Assembly: GCA_014706295.1 (NCBI GenBank)
Contig: JACSVZ010000007.1
Span: 44,344,975 to 44,408,974, forward strand
Direction of reading: 5' to 3'
Length of the DNA stretch: 64,000 nucleotides
Source: Lycocorax pyrrhopterus obiensis
Lineage: Eukaryota; Chordata; Aves; Passeriformes; Paradisaeidae
In this document: positions 49,201-63,213 of the stretch, piece after piece
How the letters are laid out: each line of letters begins with the position of its first letter
How positions within the stretch are numbered: the first letter of the stretch is position 1
Position numbers and translations under genes: made by a program
The notes under the pieces: model-generated
Told to the model about the DNA's origin: nothing
The model's database searches: none
The model's input: the letters and a program-made list of their open reading frames with translations, nothing else

Positions 49201-51896
49201 ACAGCAAAATGTGCAATTCCCTAGTTCCCAGAAAGCAGCTGTGCTTAAAAGCTGTCAGCCAGCAAAGCCTTTTTCTTTTTGCAAAACTGTGTATTTCCAT
49301 CAATTCACTCTGCCCTGGACAACTCAAATTAAGGACTCTCTGTCTTTCTGTTGCCATCTCAATTATGCATCCTCAGATGAAAGCCAGCATTGATGTGGAT
49401 GCGTCCTGATAAAAACAGATTGCACCTTCATTTATAAAGTGAAATATTTATCTTTTGCTTTTATGGAAATGCTTTGCATTTGAGGTATGATACCAAGCAT
49501 GCTGAAAACGTTAATGGGCTCCAATTAATTATCTTGTGTTTCTCCTGGTTCAGTTCCAACCTTTTAATTCTCTAAAGCTATCGGTTTCATTGCTTTATCA
49601 CTTCCAGCACAACAAGATGTTCCAGGTCATAACTTGGACCAGTGAGCATAAGAGGGTTGCCCAGCAATTCATTTCCCAACAGATAAACCCTGAGGAGTTC
49701 AAATGTGTATCCAAGTGCATCCAAAAATCTTTGGAGGAGAAAGCTCATTAGAACAGACTTCCTTTGATTTTCTTTCATCTCTGGTTGGCTTTGAAATAGC
49801 ATCATTCATGGCTTTGTTTTCAAGTATTCTTTTTCCCCCAACATTTCCATTTGTACCTCTGAGTGAAACTGGGTAGCAGAATAACACAAAAATTCATGAG
49901 AAAAAGAACCTAATTTTTTTGAGACAATCATATAGCAGAGCTAGTCCAAGCACAGGTCAAAATGTAATGCTGGTGCTTGATCATTACCTGACATGGCCTG
50001 TCCTCTCTCTTGTCCTGTTTGTCATGTTGCTTGTAAGTCATGATTAGCCAGTGGAGAACTTACTTGTTTTATTGAAAAACATGGCAATTTCCAGTTTCTA
50101 AATTAGTTCACCAAATGCATTTGTAATCAAAAAGATTTAACGTAGTTCTGTATTTGTTATGTAGCTATTTAAGTTTCATTGATTATTTATAAATTAAATG
50201 AGATCATGCTTTTCAACTCCTTCGGCACTTTGAATAATCTGAATGTTCACATGAGTACATGAATATTTGTGGAAGTAAAACACAAAATTCAATAAGAAAA
50301 ACAATACAATAGCATTACAGTATGAAATCTTTATTTATCACAAGCTAATTTTTTCTTGATTACACATTCATCCTAGTTTATTTCACAGTAATGATAAATA
50401 CTTCAAGGGAATGTGTTGCTAAAAGGTAAATGAAAGAGACCATGGCTATTTCTTTTTATGATATTTTCAACTTGCTCTGTTGAGGTCCTTATTTATTCAT
50501 TAGAATAATTGCACTTATCCACATTTCTCCTGAACTTCCATTGGAAACTTGCTGTCTAAAGCTTTTCAACAAAACTTCAAAAGCTTATTTAAACTTTTGT
50601 TAAATTATGTACTAATTTCTTTCCCTTTTAATGTCACTAGAAAAATCACATTTGTCATTATATTTGTATATGAATATCACTTGCTTGTTAAAAGTGTATA
50701 ACAAAAATCTCTGGATATCAGAAGCAATTCTTGAATCAGTTAATCTTAAAACATAAATCAACATTTTTAGATGCAGTTCATAAGTCATGGCACTTAGATA
50801 ATTTCCTTTAACTTCATAATGTTCCGTGAAGGTCTAGGAAAATGTAGACAGAAATGGACTTTAGCTCAGTGTTTTGAAAAGTTTCTGGAAATGTTTCATG
50901 TCCAACAGCACCCATTCTGTACAGAAAAGAGTGCTCCAAAACTGAGGCCCAAAGTGCTTTTACACAAATGATTCCTAATGAAAGCTCCAGCAAAATGGAC
51001 CTATCTCTGCCATCAGCCTTCTCATTTAAGAGCTGACATAATTCGTCCTCCTTCTCATCTGCTGCCCCTCATTATCCAGGTGGCCTGATGTGCCACATTA
51101 CACTCTTAGCAGAAGTATTCCTTTCAAAAGCACACTCCCCAGATCAGAGCTGTTTCTTTTGATTTGCTTTCTGACTCGCTGACATTTGCAGAGATGCACC
51201 AGTGCATCTGAGTCCAAAAACAAGAAGGTAGAAAACACATGAAGTTCCTTTTGCCTTTCATCTCTTCCGTCTTTGTAGTCAGAAAAGATTTCTATTACAT
51301 TGGCCTTTCTTTTCTTCTTCTGTTTTTTTTTTAATTTTTCTTTCATTTACTCTGATCTTATTAAAGTTGCTCATCTCTTTCTTGAGTCCATCCAGCAGGG
51401 TTCTTAGCAAGTCTCCTCATGATGTGAGTCCTATGTAAAACATCCTTTAGCACTTTGTCGCTTGAGTTGCTCTGAACTGTATTCCTCTTACATCAAGATG
51501 CACTGAATTGAAGCTGTAAATGCAATTTTAAAACACTGCTGAAAAGAATTATTTTACTCAAACTCAGGTGTGCCTTCAGAGGGTGTTGTGATCTCCTTAC
51601 TCCATCTCGGAGTTTATCCTTTGTCAGTCTATGATACAGAGATTGCTTTCTGTCCCGTGCTGTAGTAATGAACTAGCAGTCATATTATGAATTCCTGCCT
51701 TTTTCTGCACTAAAAGTTGCTAAGTAAGTCCTGTACTTGTGGCTAGAGCCTAAAATAAAGCTTTATACTGTTGCATGAAACTGACAGAGATTATCAGCAG
51801 ACAATTACCAGTCATCTATCTATGCATTAAATATCTGTGTTTATAGAGGGTACTGACTTCTGATGATTCATCTGTCTAGTTTAATCTATGATTAGT

Positions 51897-51930
51897 ATCT
51901 GCGTAGGCGTAACTACACCTACGTGCAGAT
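51897..51930. repeat. Imperfect hairpin with CGTAGG arms
   Basis: ATCTGCGTAGG (51897-51907) pairs with CCTACGTGCAGAT (51918-51930), with a two-base bulge and a ten-base loop. The arms are CpG-containing, unusual for the surrounding AT-rich DNA. Confidence 0.55.
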
Positions 51931-52500
51931 CATGCTTGCAGCACTTGTTTCTGGGAGGATGAGAGACTCTAAATGGAATAATTCCATTTGAGGCAGTTGT
52001 GATAGCAGTCCCAATAGACAAGTTCATGCTTCACAGAGTGAGGCCATGGAGGGCAGGCAGCTTATGAGCAGACAGTACTACCTCTCAGAGATTTCTAGAA
52101 CAAGCAGTGAACTGAAATCCAGGGAACAAATCTGCATCTCCCCCTACCCTTTTAGACACTGTTCTTCCCAGCACTCATAATCTGTGTATAATGCATAGGG
52201 CAGTTGCAGCATCCTAAAATCTCCTTTTGTCCATTATAATCAAAGTCAAGGAACTGCTGTTATGCAAATTTTAATCTGGCTTCCTCCCCATCCCCGCAAT
52301 TACTGAATCAAAAAATGCCATACAACAAGATTTTAAAGCTGTAAGTAAATCTTATTTGTTAGTAGATTATCAGTTGCATTTGTTTGGGGCTGTGAAATGA
52401 GAAACGTAATACTTACAGAGGTGTCCCAAGCACTGGTTATGGTTAACTGAATTTCATTTCCCACAGCAATTCATTTTGCAACATTCAGGTCTGTATCATG

Positions 52501-55500
52501 ACTCTAAAACCTCCATTGGGAGGTGGAGGAAGTTCTCAGTTATGACTGAGTAAAAATGAAGTCACAAGAATTAGTGTTTGCTGTGCAGTTCTGAAAGTCA
52601 TTAAGATTTTTATTTAAAGGTTGTTATTAGTCTGTTAGATTTCAGCTGGAAAACTGAACTCTTCTGTCACTGTCTGGGCTTCAGCTTGGACAGCAAAGAG
52701 CCCAACAATCCTAATCACTTGAGAACTGGTCTGTAAAACAGCTATGTGATCTGCTACATCTAAATGGGTGTAAGAATGAGCCCATCAGTTGCTTTGGGCT
52801 GCTCATTGTTTCCATGTGACCTGGAAAGTCATATCTGATTCCCAGTTCTGACCCTTGCTCCTTTGTTTGAGCAGTCATTTGGGTTTTGTATTCCCTGCTC
52901 TTACTCCATCCCTTCTCTTTTGGACCCAGACTTCTGACAGCAATCCTGTACTTCCTGCAAAACAGCCTTCGTGGCCATATTTGACTAATTTTTCTGACCC
53001 TTAACAATGCTATTGCCTTGCCTTCACCTTAACTTCTCAGTTACTGAACTTTCTTTCACACAGTGTTGATACACAGTGATGTTGTCGCTGCAACCTGATC
53101 CCCAGCGCTGGGATGCACTCTCTGCTGCATCCCTTCAGGGGTTCCCATAATTTAAACATGTTCCTGCACACTTACAGTTTTGAGCTACAGATCGCAAACA
53201 GAAAAAACCCACCAAACTATTTAATGTTGTCCAGTGATTTTTAGTAGAGGCTCTTGTAAGTACAGTCCTCTGATTCTGCCTTTTGCAGAACAGCCAAACT
53301 AAAAGTCTTATTTTCCAAGCCTGAATGCCTCAAGAGGCTCAGCTGAGGGCTGAGGTTTTCAAATCTGTTTAAGAAAGGGTCCTTCTTGCTTTTATGTCAC
53401 AACTGAAACAATTAAATGGCATAGTCATCTAGAAAAAGGATGCTCACAAGTGTTGACAAAAGAAGCTATTGAGTTCACCAGGATGGAGGCATAGAGTGGG
53501 AAGAGGAGGAATCAAAAATTCTGAATAAAAGCAAAACTGATAGGTGAGAAAGGAGATGAATTTGAAGTATTATTTCACAGTACAGCTTTTACAATAAAGG
53601 GAAGTAATTTTAGATGTCTGGCTAACTTTTTGAGAGGTCATGCTGATGATATATTATGGTAGATGCAATGTTTTTATAATTTGTTTTTCTTGAAGTCAAT
53701 ATGTGTTTGTTTTTGCCTAGCCATCAATAAAACCTTCTTGATGACTTCCATACAAATGGCTTTCTTAAAGTTAGTAATAAATAGCAGGTAGCTGAGCCAT
53801 CTTCCTTGTTTATTCTTTATATTTGGCAGTAATTATCGGAGGCATGGATTTACTGGGAGTGTCTAGAAAAAGTTTCTCCTGGTTTTGCATCTAATTTTTT
53901 ACTACTTGTATTGCTTAATGTAACACAAGGCTTGTGAAGAGGAGAATGCACCAGACTATAAAGCTGTGGTTGTCCATAAAGTAAAATAATGTTGTGAAGA
54001 TATTCTTAGTGCTCAGTCATAAGAAGAGAAGACACAACAGAGGTAGTGTTACTTGTGTCTGAATTCCTGAAAAGTATTGCTTGACATTTTGTGATTATGA
54101 AAACCTATTCCAGTGTTTGAAACTGAGAGAGAAAATAGTTGTATGCATTTCATAGAGATACCTACATGGTATCTCTTGGACATCAACATGGCCATAATAG
54201 TCATAAAAGCCTTTTCCTAGTAGCTGTTTTATGAAATACAAAAATGTTCATTATTAAAAGAACATATAATTATCTTCTAATGACCCCTAAAATTTTGCTC
54301 AACTGTAGTGTACAACTAAACAGAGTTAATCAGCTATTGTTATTTAACATCTTTGTAATTGTAGGTGCTTCTACACTAAAATAAACAGTATATTAGTGAA
54401 GGTGTATCTTTCTTCTATTCTTTTTTTGAAGATGCAGTAGACATCTAAATGACACAAAGATTATATATCTTGTGATGATAGATGAATTACAAACATGATA
54501 TCTTCATCTTTGATACAGAATGTATTTATGTAGACCAAATGTATTATTAGAGCAATATCAGAATTTTTCTCTCCACCTGAAAGCGTGTGCTTGTAACCTA
54601 GTGCAGGCAGAAAGTGCCTGCTAACCCTTTTGTCCCTCACCAAAGTCCTGGGCAAGCAGCTGCTGATAGCCAAGCTGAAGCAGATTGAATATTACAGGAA
54701 ATGGTCTTCATGAGAAATAACCTCTTAATAGCACTGTTGGCATGAAAGAGTAGTGTTAGAAACAATGTTCAGAATAGAAAATATTAATTTCTCATCCTTT
54801 CTCTGTGTTTCCTCTTCTGAAACTTCATAAATGGATCTAGCATCTTAGAAAATGATTTGAAAAAACTTTTTAAGGGCTACATGTTGACATGTGCTTGTAT
54901 GGTGATATTTCTAAAGCTTTTAGCATAATCCAGTGTGGTGCAGTTTAAATTCAGGAAAACCATTTTAGTATATGGGCTTCCAGTTGAAGATTTTTCAAGG
55001 ACACCTTAGAAAGTAAAAGTCCAGTTTTCTTTGGTGTGGTATTCACTGTCATGCTGTGATTTCTAAAGAGGTCTCAGCTCTCATATAGATGACAAATAAG
55101 GAATCAAAGCTCAGGTAAAACTGTACTTCTACTTACATTGAACCTGTAGCAACAAGAAGGATGCAAATGGGTAACTGCAGTGTTTGGGTAGAGACAATTA
55201 AGTTCTTTGGCTGAAATAACTACAGGCTACCTTTATTCAAGGTAGATTTCAGTGTTGTGATCTGGTCTTCAATATTTATGGAGCATTTTTAAGATGAATA
55301 ACATAATACACAGTATTGTATTGCTACAGTGATTGGGACTACTGCTGTGAAATAGTCTAGTATTTTTTAATAAGGGTAGTCCCTTATAAAATCCATCAGG
55401 GATGAAGCAAGACTGAAAATGAGCAACATGAATGGTGCTCTTTAAAAAAAGAAAAAAAGTCCTCCAAGACAAATAAACCCTCACTGCCAAACCCTTATTT

Positions 55501-58500
55501 TATTAAATTAGCTCCCTTTGCTCTGCATTTGGTGTTTATCTTTTTAAATGTCAGAAGGGTATATTATATCTTTAAAAGTTCTCATTTGTGCCTTCCCTAA
55601 AGCTCAGCTGACTTTCAGTTACTGTCTGACATGATGAAACTGGTAAGCATTTTTTGAAATTAAAGTGCACTGTTCCCATTTTCTCAATCTGCTGCTCTCA
55701 ATAGTTTATAAAAACATATATACAGTTAAAATTTGCATTTCAGGTTTTGTGCTTCTAGTTCTTGTCACAGTGACAGTTACTTTGTACTGGTTACTGTTGC
55801 GGCTGTAGCCCCTCACAAAGAAGGAAAAATAGTCATATATTCTTTTGCTGCACATGGTTATCATGGCAAAAAAATGTGTTAATAGTGTGGAAAGTGTGAA
55901 GATTACTGATATAGTGGTTAAGAAACTATACCCTGGAAAAAGAACATCAAACCAGAGTTCATGCTTGTCTTGCTTACCTTTACTCAAAGGTAAGCTGAAA
56001 GCTGTTGTTTGGTCTGATTTTGGCCTGGGTTTCATATAGTCTTAGAGGTGAAATAATACACAGGTTCTGGGGACAACGGCACTTCACATAATTTCTGAGT
56101 TACTGAAAGGTTTCAAAAGCCTTTGCCTGATCTTCTGTGTGCAGCAACAGATTTCCTTATGGTTTTCTGGTGCTATACACCCCAGAGAGTAATTCCTTCT
56201 TCAGGCTTTGACACAAGGGAAACTAAAACCCAACTGAAAATACAAATGATTTGGTTCTGATATGACTCTTATCATGTAAAGATTTTTACCTGTGTTCTGT
56301 CATCTTTCTGAGGTCATAAATACTTGTTCAGTCCTGCCACATTCTACCAAGCAGGTCCCACTGATACGTATGGCATATCATCTACAATTACTCTGTAAAG
56401 TATAAGTTATCTACTTCTGAGAAATAGAATGTTTTCCAATATTTTACGTTCTTTAATCACTTTAGCTGAGTCACTTTCGTATGACTTCAGAGAAGCTTTC
56501 ACAGGCAAAGCTGTTGCCTACAAAAGCACCTTCTTGTCTCTGTTGGCAAAGCTTTTCTTGCTCTGATGTAAGTTGCAAAGTTATAGTAGAACCGTTTAGG
56601 ACAATTACAGCAAAATATCTTTTAGGAATAATGATTTAAGTATTAAAAAAAGAGGAGATGGGAAAAATGCAGCCAAAGGATATAATTCAAGCTAGGTCAA
56701 CTTCTGTGATCCATAACACCATGCTGATGATGCTTTCAACAAAGGAACTAGCAGAGTGGGTTTTATTGCATTTCCTTGACCCATTTTGAAAAAGCTTGCC
56801 CTAAAGCTAAGATACCTAAGCGCATGATAGCTGAATTGACAAAAAAAAAGATCAATTTAAAGTCTTAACTCGAAAGTTTTTCATGTGCTAGAGTTGTGTG
56901 GCCTTTTCTTGAAAAATACTTAAACAAATTCATGAACAAATGAATGGATCTCTTCAGCTAGTCCTGAGTTTTGATATATTAAGCCTTCTTTTGATACATT
57001 AAGCGATATGATGCAGTCATTAATTTTCAAGTATTTATCAAAGTTCTCATACAAAATGATGAGGTAATTTTCTAGTATGAACCAAATTTTACAGACAAAA
57101 TTATGAGAATTCACAGGAAGCTGTTGACACATGAGAAGCTGATGTGTCCCAGGGTTTATAAGCAGGAGTAAGTCATTAGCAAAGTTTTTATAAAGCAATA
57201 TCCTTGGCTAATTAGAACTCTCCTACTTATATTTGCCTGACAAGGGAAGGAAGGAAGAGTAGAATAAAATAAACATCAGTGAAATGAGGAAATTAGAAGA
57301 GCAATTGTTAAAAGTTGTTAATCAAACCATTAAGTAGTTCTTTTTCAAGCAGCACTGGTATTAGGCTGCCCTGTGCTAACTGTGTGTACTGGAGCAGCAC
57401 TAAATATCTTGGATCCAGCCATGAATGTTGGGCCAGGGGGAACATTCATGGATGTGTGGAAACAAGGCTTCACTTAAGCTTGACTCATTGTTTCAGTTAG
57501 TTTCCTTTCTCTATTTATCTGCATTATCTGTTAAGGTCAAATGCCCTCTGTCCATCTGTCTGTCACTGTGGGCAGAGCCAGAAGTGGCACACAGAGCTAG
57601 GCCTCTCCCGGAATTAGCCCATGCAGGGTATGGTCACATGTGGCTGCAGTTTTCTTTTGTTCCTGAAAGCCCTTCTCAGTGAGTGCATTGCAGCATAGTG
57701 CAATGGGCAAACCCTTTGGGTCTGTCAAGGGCTGTCAGACCTTGGCTGAAAAATGACAGTTCCCTTTCTAGACTGTAAGAGCATTAGTGCACTCATAGTC
57801 TCTGCAATGAGAAAGTGAGTACTTTCTCATTGCAGGCCTTTGATGAAGTGCCCTGGCAAAGCAAAGATGGGAGGTGACACCACCTCTAGCTGAGCTCTGA
57901 AATCTGCCATTTATCTGTGCCCTTGCTGCAGGTCACCAGCAAACCTTTCCTCAGGCAATTGACGTGTCACTGATGTTGCACAGGGGCCTCATGCTGGAGT
58001 AGGTACAGAAATCACCTTAGCTTAAAACAGCTTATTTCTGTCTTTTCTTATGACAAGCACTTATTAAGAGCTAATTATTTTGACTGGTTTGAAAAGAGAT
58101 TAATGACTTTCCTTGCTAAGGAGCTCTTCTAAAGTCCACGTATGAAATCCAGTCATTCAGCTAAAATGGACTTTTTTCTACTGAATGAAGTGTAAAGAGA
58201 AAATATGTTTCATGCTCAGAAATATCCAGACATAATTTGTATTTTCTGTGGTGACTCCCTTGATACTGTTCACAGATACTGCGTTTCTCTGTCTCTTCCC
58301 TATATTTTTGCCATAAATTCAGTGTTTGTGAGAAAAGTAAGATAAGCTGCATATGCAGTTCTAGTCTCTCTGTGTGTATGATTCCGTGCCTTATTAATGA
58401 ACTAAGGCAGGACCAAACCTCACCATGGCACTGGTAGTCCCCATCCTGCACACTTTTCTCCAATACGGAAGATTTCTGCTAGATTAAGCAAAGAATGGTT

Positions 58501-61500
58501 TTAAGTTGCTCTTTGACATGGATAGCAGTGCTTCTACTCCTCGCCAGCCTACTCTGCTGACCTGCTGAGCTCTACCTGTTTATCTTTTAAAAGAGTCCAT
58601 GACTGGAAGCAGACCTTAGACTGATACATACTGCCCTGAAGGGTTACAGCAAAAGGCTCTTCTATTAGAGAGGGCAAAACAGGTCTGCAAGTTTTAAAAT
58701 GAAAAGGGAAGACCTCATAGAGAAATGGGTGGAATTTTGTTCTTTAAGCACTCTGTGACACAATTACCCGTCTAAAAATGTAGAACCCGTCAAAAGATTT
58801 CTTAAAAAGTAAATTAATTTATCATAATGGCCTTGTGTTCTCTAGCCACAGAATTTACTTTCTGTCATACATCCATATATTTTAGTTCCAGATTTTCTTA
58901 ATGCAGTTGTATTTCTATTACTTATTAATTATATATTTGCAAGTGAGCAAAGTGGAAATCAATTTAATCTGATCTGATTCTGCAGAAAGCCTGAAAGTAA
59001 GTTGGAGAACTGAAAACTGACCCACTTCTCTCCATAGGAAAGACTGTGAACTTTGCAATTACTTTTCTTAGATTCAGTGCTACAATAAACACACCAATAA
59101 ATACGATAATCTGTAAGTGACAGTGGATGTCTTTGCAGATGAGATGAAGGTGTGTCTGAGACATAGAATAAAATTAATTTGGCAGTGGAATTTAAAGGTT
59201 GAAGTAAACATAGTTTTGTCTTCCTTAGTGTTAGTGAGTAAAAATGCCCAGACATATATATATATTTTTAAAGTGACCAGAGTTTTTACATGTTGTCTAT
59301 CCCTTTAGTACTTGAATAAGAATGTAAAATGCCTGTACTAGCCAGATCTAGGTTCCTGGGGTGACTATAAGAACTGGGTTAACCCAGATGGAGTGAAAAC
59401 TCCCCAGTGCACTCTTCCAGCATCCAACAATATTTGGCTCAAGGACTTCATCATCTGGAAGTTGTATCTTTGTATTTATAAAACCATGATAGATTTTTGT
59501 TCTGGGACTTGGTCCAATTAATTGCCTTCTGAGTCCTTGTAAATACATAGTAGCTGCCATGTTCTGTGACAGCGACTTCGATAGCTTAACTATGTGAGAA
59601 GAAAACTGCTGTTTCTTCTGCACCTGCAGCCCACTATTTTCCTTTGATTTTTCTGGTTCTTCTATCAGAAAAGAGAGAAAAATTCTTCCATGTGCATTGT
59701 CTCCAGGCCTATGAGCCCAATGCTGTCAGTACATCTTCTTTCCGACCTGTAACTCCCCTGTTACATGAGCTCTGGATGATGACAAGTCTGTACTACCTGT
59801 GCCAGGTTCTCCTCTTCAGTGGGCGCTGCTTCACCAGAGTTGTGCCTATATGTGACAGAAGAATCAATGCTAGCACAGAGCATCTTCATATAATTATGCT
59901 TATTTCTAGTTTGAAATGTATCCCTTATATATGAGGACCAAACTCCTCTCAAGAAGAGAGTGCAAATCATGCCAAGTTGTGCAACAGTATTTTAATCTGT
60001 GCTTGGAAGTGATGTGTGAGACCATTTTCCTTGTGACTTACAAATAAATCACTTAGATGGCAAGTTTAATCTTGAGGTATTTTTATTGCATGATGTTGTT
60101 TAAATAATGAAACTGGCTTGATGAGAGATGTGTTTAATAAACTGAATTTCAAAGGAGGTTTGAAATCCTGTAGATTGGGTTTTATTTCGGATAATAACAA
60201 TAGTAGTTCAGTTTCTGTGCTGCATCATAATACGGAGATGAGAATTCTATTTGATATTGCAGTGGATATTGAAAGATGATTGATGGCAGTAATTTTTCTG
60301 CTGCTTCACTCTGTGCCAACTCTATTAATTGCTAATTGTTTTAAGATACACCTCTACCTATTTGAAATTGGGGTGGGGGGCATGGTTGTCCTAAAGTGAT
60401 GGGTAGTGAGTGCTGTGAAAGCAAGTATGAGTCTTTAATTTACTAGATCAGATAAGAGCTTAGATGTTGCTTTCTAAACTGCAGCGTTTTACACTTGGTG
60501 TCCAGCTGTTCCATGGTCTGACCAGAAGGCTTGTTAATCCTGATGACTTCCAATTTACTACACAATAAGTAACAGGCTTAAGAAGCAAAGTCTGATGGAA
60601 TAGGACTTGTTTATTCAACCCTCAGCTTCCACTAACAGTGTATTTCATTGCCTTTAGACTGGCTCTGCTCCCCATAGCTCAGGGCTGGCAGGGCCTTACA
60701 TTGCTCTTCTTCCCATTTCAGGCTCTGGCTCCTTAATGGGCCACGGCTGACTCACTAAATAGATGTTCCAGCCATGCATTTGTATGGCTGACAGCCGAAG
60801 ACACATTGCCCTCTAGGTGACAGGCTTTGATTGGATGCTGCCTTTTTTTTAGTTGCTTAGCTTCAGACAAACTGGTTAGAAAATGCCCACAAATTAGAAA
60901 GTAGAAGCACAATTCTATGTTATGCTGTTGCTAGCAGTAATAATGCAAAACATTGTACATCAGTTCCCATCTGGTGTAGTCTTCATTTTCTGTGCTTTTT
61001 GCTCTGGAGCAAACAACAAGGGTAGAATATGTTACAGAATTGGGTCATGGATAATTCTGATTCAGTTAACTTTGTGTTCGTTTCTAAAATCTGGTTCATT
61101 AGCAGTGGCTTACTGTCAGTGTGTCCCATTACTCAGAGTGGTGCAGCATGGTGGATTCTGTGCTTGTCCTGTGACAGAAGATGGGAAATCATGAGATAAA
61201 CTCCATGCAGATTAAGAAAGCATGTAAATAAGAATAGAAGAATTTTTTAATGAAGTAATCTTTCAGATGTTTATCTTATTATTATGTTATCTCAGTATTT
61301 ATCTTAAAATACACAATTCATTTGTCCTTGCAAAAGGATTTTTCATTCTACTTATCTTTCAAAGTACAAAAAGAAAAAAAATGCATTTTTCCAGTTCTTC
61401 TAATTTTAATAATAAGGAAGGGGAAAAATTAGAGGAAAAAAAAATGTTTGCTAATCTTGTCTACTACAGTGCCAAAGTTGTTTGTTTTTGTTAAAATAAA

Positions 61501-62879
61501 TATTTTTGGTTTTATCTTTTGTGACTGGGTAATAAGAAAAATTACTGGGAATTCAACCCTCTGTCCTCCTCAGTGTAGTCCCTGAATTTCTGGATGTCTT
61601 TTTAAAAAACCCAGGGTACAGTTGATTCAGTGTTGAGGTGATCACGAGTGTGTCTTCTTCCAGAAGTGCAAGGGAAAGCATAACAGCCCAAACATACAAT
61701 CTGTGTAGAAGTCAAAGATGTATTTTTCAGATTCCATGTCCTTAGCATTGTCCATATTTCCACTGGGAAACACAGCATGTGTGTAGAAGCTCTCCCCTGT
61801 GTACTCTGTCTCATGTGCTCCAGATGTCCCAGACCAACCATGCATGGGCACACAGGCCACATATTGTCTGGATAGACTGACTCTTGATTGCAAGAGTGGT
61901 GAGTCCAGAGTCTGACTCAGGCACTGTGGCCATTTGCCAGGAAAGCCAGCAGATGCCTGCCATAGGTAAAGAGCACACTAAAGCAGGAGTCTGGTCATTT
62001 CAAACCAGTAACACTGGCAGAAGTGCTTGCCTACTGCTGCTCAGGTCAGCGAATTAAAACAAAATTAAATACTACATTTTTCTGCTTTTCTTTCTCTATC
62101 ATGTCCTTTTCTTCACATGCCAAAACTAAAGGAAAATATTTTGTCCATTACCAAAGAAATTTAAACTCTGGATGAACAAACTTGAAGTAAATGTATAATT
62201 TCAAAACTGTCTTTTGCTGTCTTTGTGTCATGAAGAGATAGATCACAAAGTTCCTGTATCTTCTTAGGATGCAAAGAGTTGCTTTTGTACGTTTGCATCC
62301 AAAATAGAGACACTGAAGGCAGCAGACTGGACTGCAGTGCCATCACTGTCCTGACAACACCTTGCCTTTACCTTTCTTGAGTGGCTTCAGTCAGATTTCC
62401 TTGCATCCTTCCCTGTCTGAGTGCCAGGGACTGGGATGAGAACAGCTGCGTAAGACTACATGGGCAGTGAGAGCTGTACAGGATGAGATGCTCAAAAAGG
62501 TTTTCACAAGTGCCCTCTGCCTTCTCCTGTGCTAGTTACTTGGCTGTTTTGTAACTGTTTAGAATTTGTGTGGTGGGAAGGAACATGAGGGATGTGTGTC
62601 AGAGGCAAGAGCAAATGTGCGGAGGTAGCACCAACAAGTCAATTTGGGCACATAAGACAGGAAACTTAACTGCAGTTTTAGCTTCTCTAAATGTAGCTTT
62701 TCTAATGAGGAACCAAATGATTTTTGTAATCACTGTTTTTTCCAGATTCTTTCCTACTCAGCAGTATTTAGAACAGTCTTTGCATTCAATGAAGAGATTT
62801 TATTCTGAAAAAGTAGGCTGTAAATATCTTTTTTGTATCCTCCTCTTTGAAGGATAACTACATGTCAGCTGAAGAGAAA
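52501..62879. other. 10.4 kb of unique AT-rich DNA, no gene recognised
   Basis: No domain-bearing frame or RNA gene is recognised; the longest frame is 109 codons (55706-56035, minus). About 60080-60360 has few simple repeats and contains 'ctattaattgctaattg', so it may be conserved noncoding DNA. A perfect hairpin lies at 57802-57835. Direct copies of 'ttttgata(t/c)attaag' occur at about 56970 and 56990. Confidence 0.5.
57802..57835. repeat. Perfect 15-bp-arm hairpin with 4-base loop
   Basis: CTGCAATGAGAAAGT (57802-57816) is followed by GAGT and then its exact reverse complement (57821-57835). A perfect 15-bp stem on a tetraloop is unlikely by chance. At 34 bases it is too short for an ordinary microRNA precursor. 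Confidence 0.85.
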
Positions 62880-63213
62880 GCCTTTCAGTACCTAAAGGGA
62901 GCTTACAGGAAAGCTGGAGAGGGAAGCTTTACCAGGACATGTAGTGATAGGACGAGGGTGAATGGCTTGAAACTGAAACACAGTAGGTTTAGACGAGATC
63001 TTAGGAAGAAATTTTTTATGGTGTGTGTGGTGAGACACTGGAACAGGCTGCCCAGAGAAGTTGTGGATGCCCCATCCCTGGAAGAGTTTAAGGTCAGACT
63101 GGTTGGGGCTTTAAGCAAGCTGTCTAGTGAAAGGTGTCTTTGCCCATGGCAGGAGGGTTCAAAACAGATGATCCTTAAGGCCCCTTCCATTCCAAATCAT
63201 TCTACGATTGTAT
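62880..63213 (+). repeat. CR1 LINE 3' fragment
   Basis: It contains 'cagtacctaaagggagctta', 'gaaactgaaacacagtagg', 'cttaggaagaaatttttta', 'gagacactggaacaggctgc', 'gatgccccatccctggaaga' and 'agtgaaaggtgtctttgcc'. It ends in a weak ATTCTACGATTGTATG tail. The open frame of 144 codons over it (62847-63281) is a by-product of the repeat. Confidence 0.95.

Larger units (their letters stand above)
42537..52500. other. 10 kb of unique AT-rich DNA, no gene recognised
   Basis: No exon, RNA gene or clear transposable element is recognised. About 42730-43000 is rich in TAATTA- and ATTA-type words and is a candidate conserved noncoding element. A (TA)8 run lies at 46061-46076 and small hairpins at 46272-46295 and 51897-51930. 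Confidence 0.5.

Noticed and set aside
59342..59521. Coding-looking plus-strand stretch starting GSWGDYKNWVNPDG
   Set aside because: Open for about 60 codons but the opposite strand is also open, no family is recognised and no convincing splice sites frame it.
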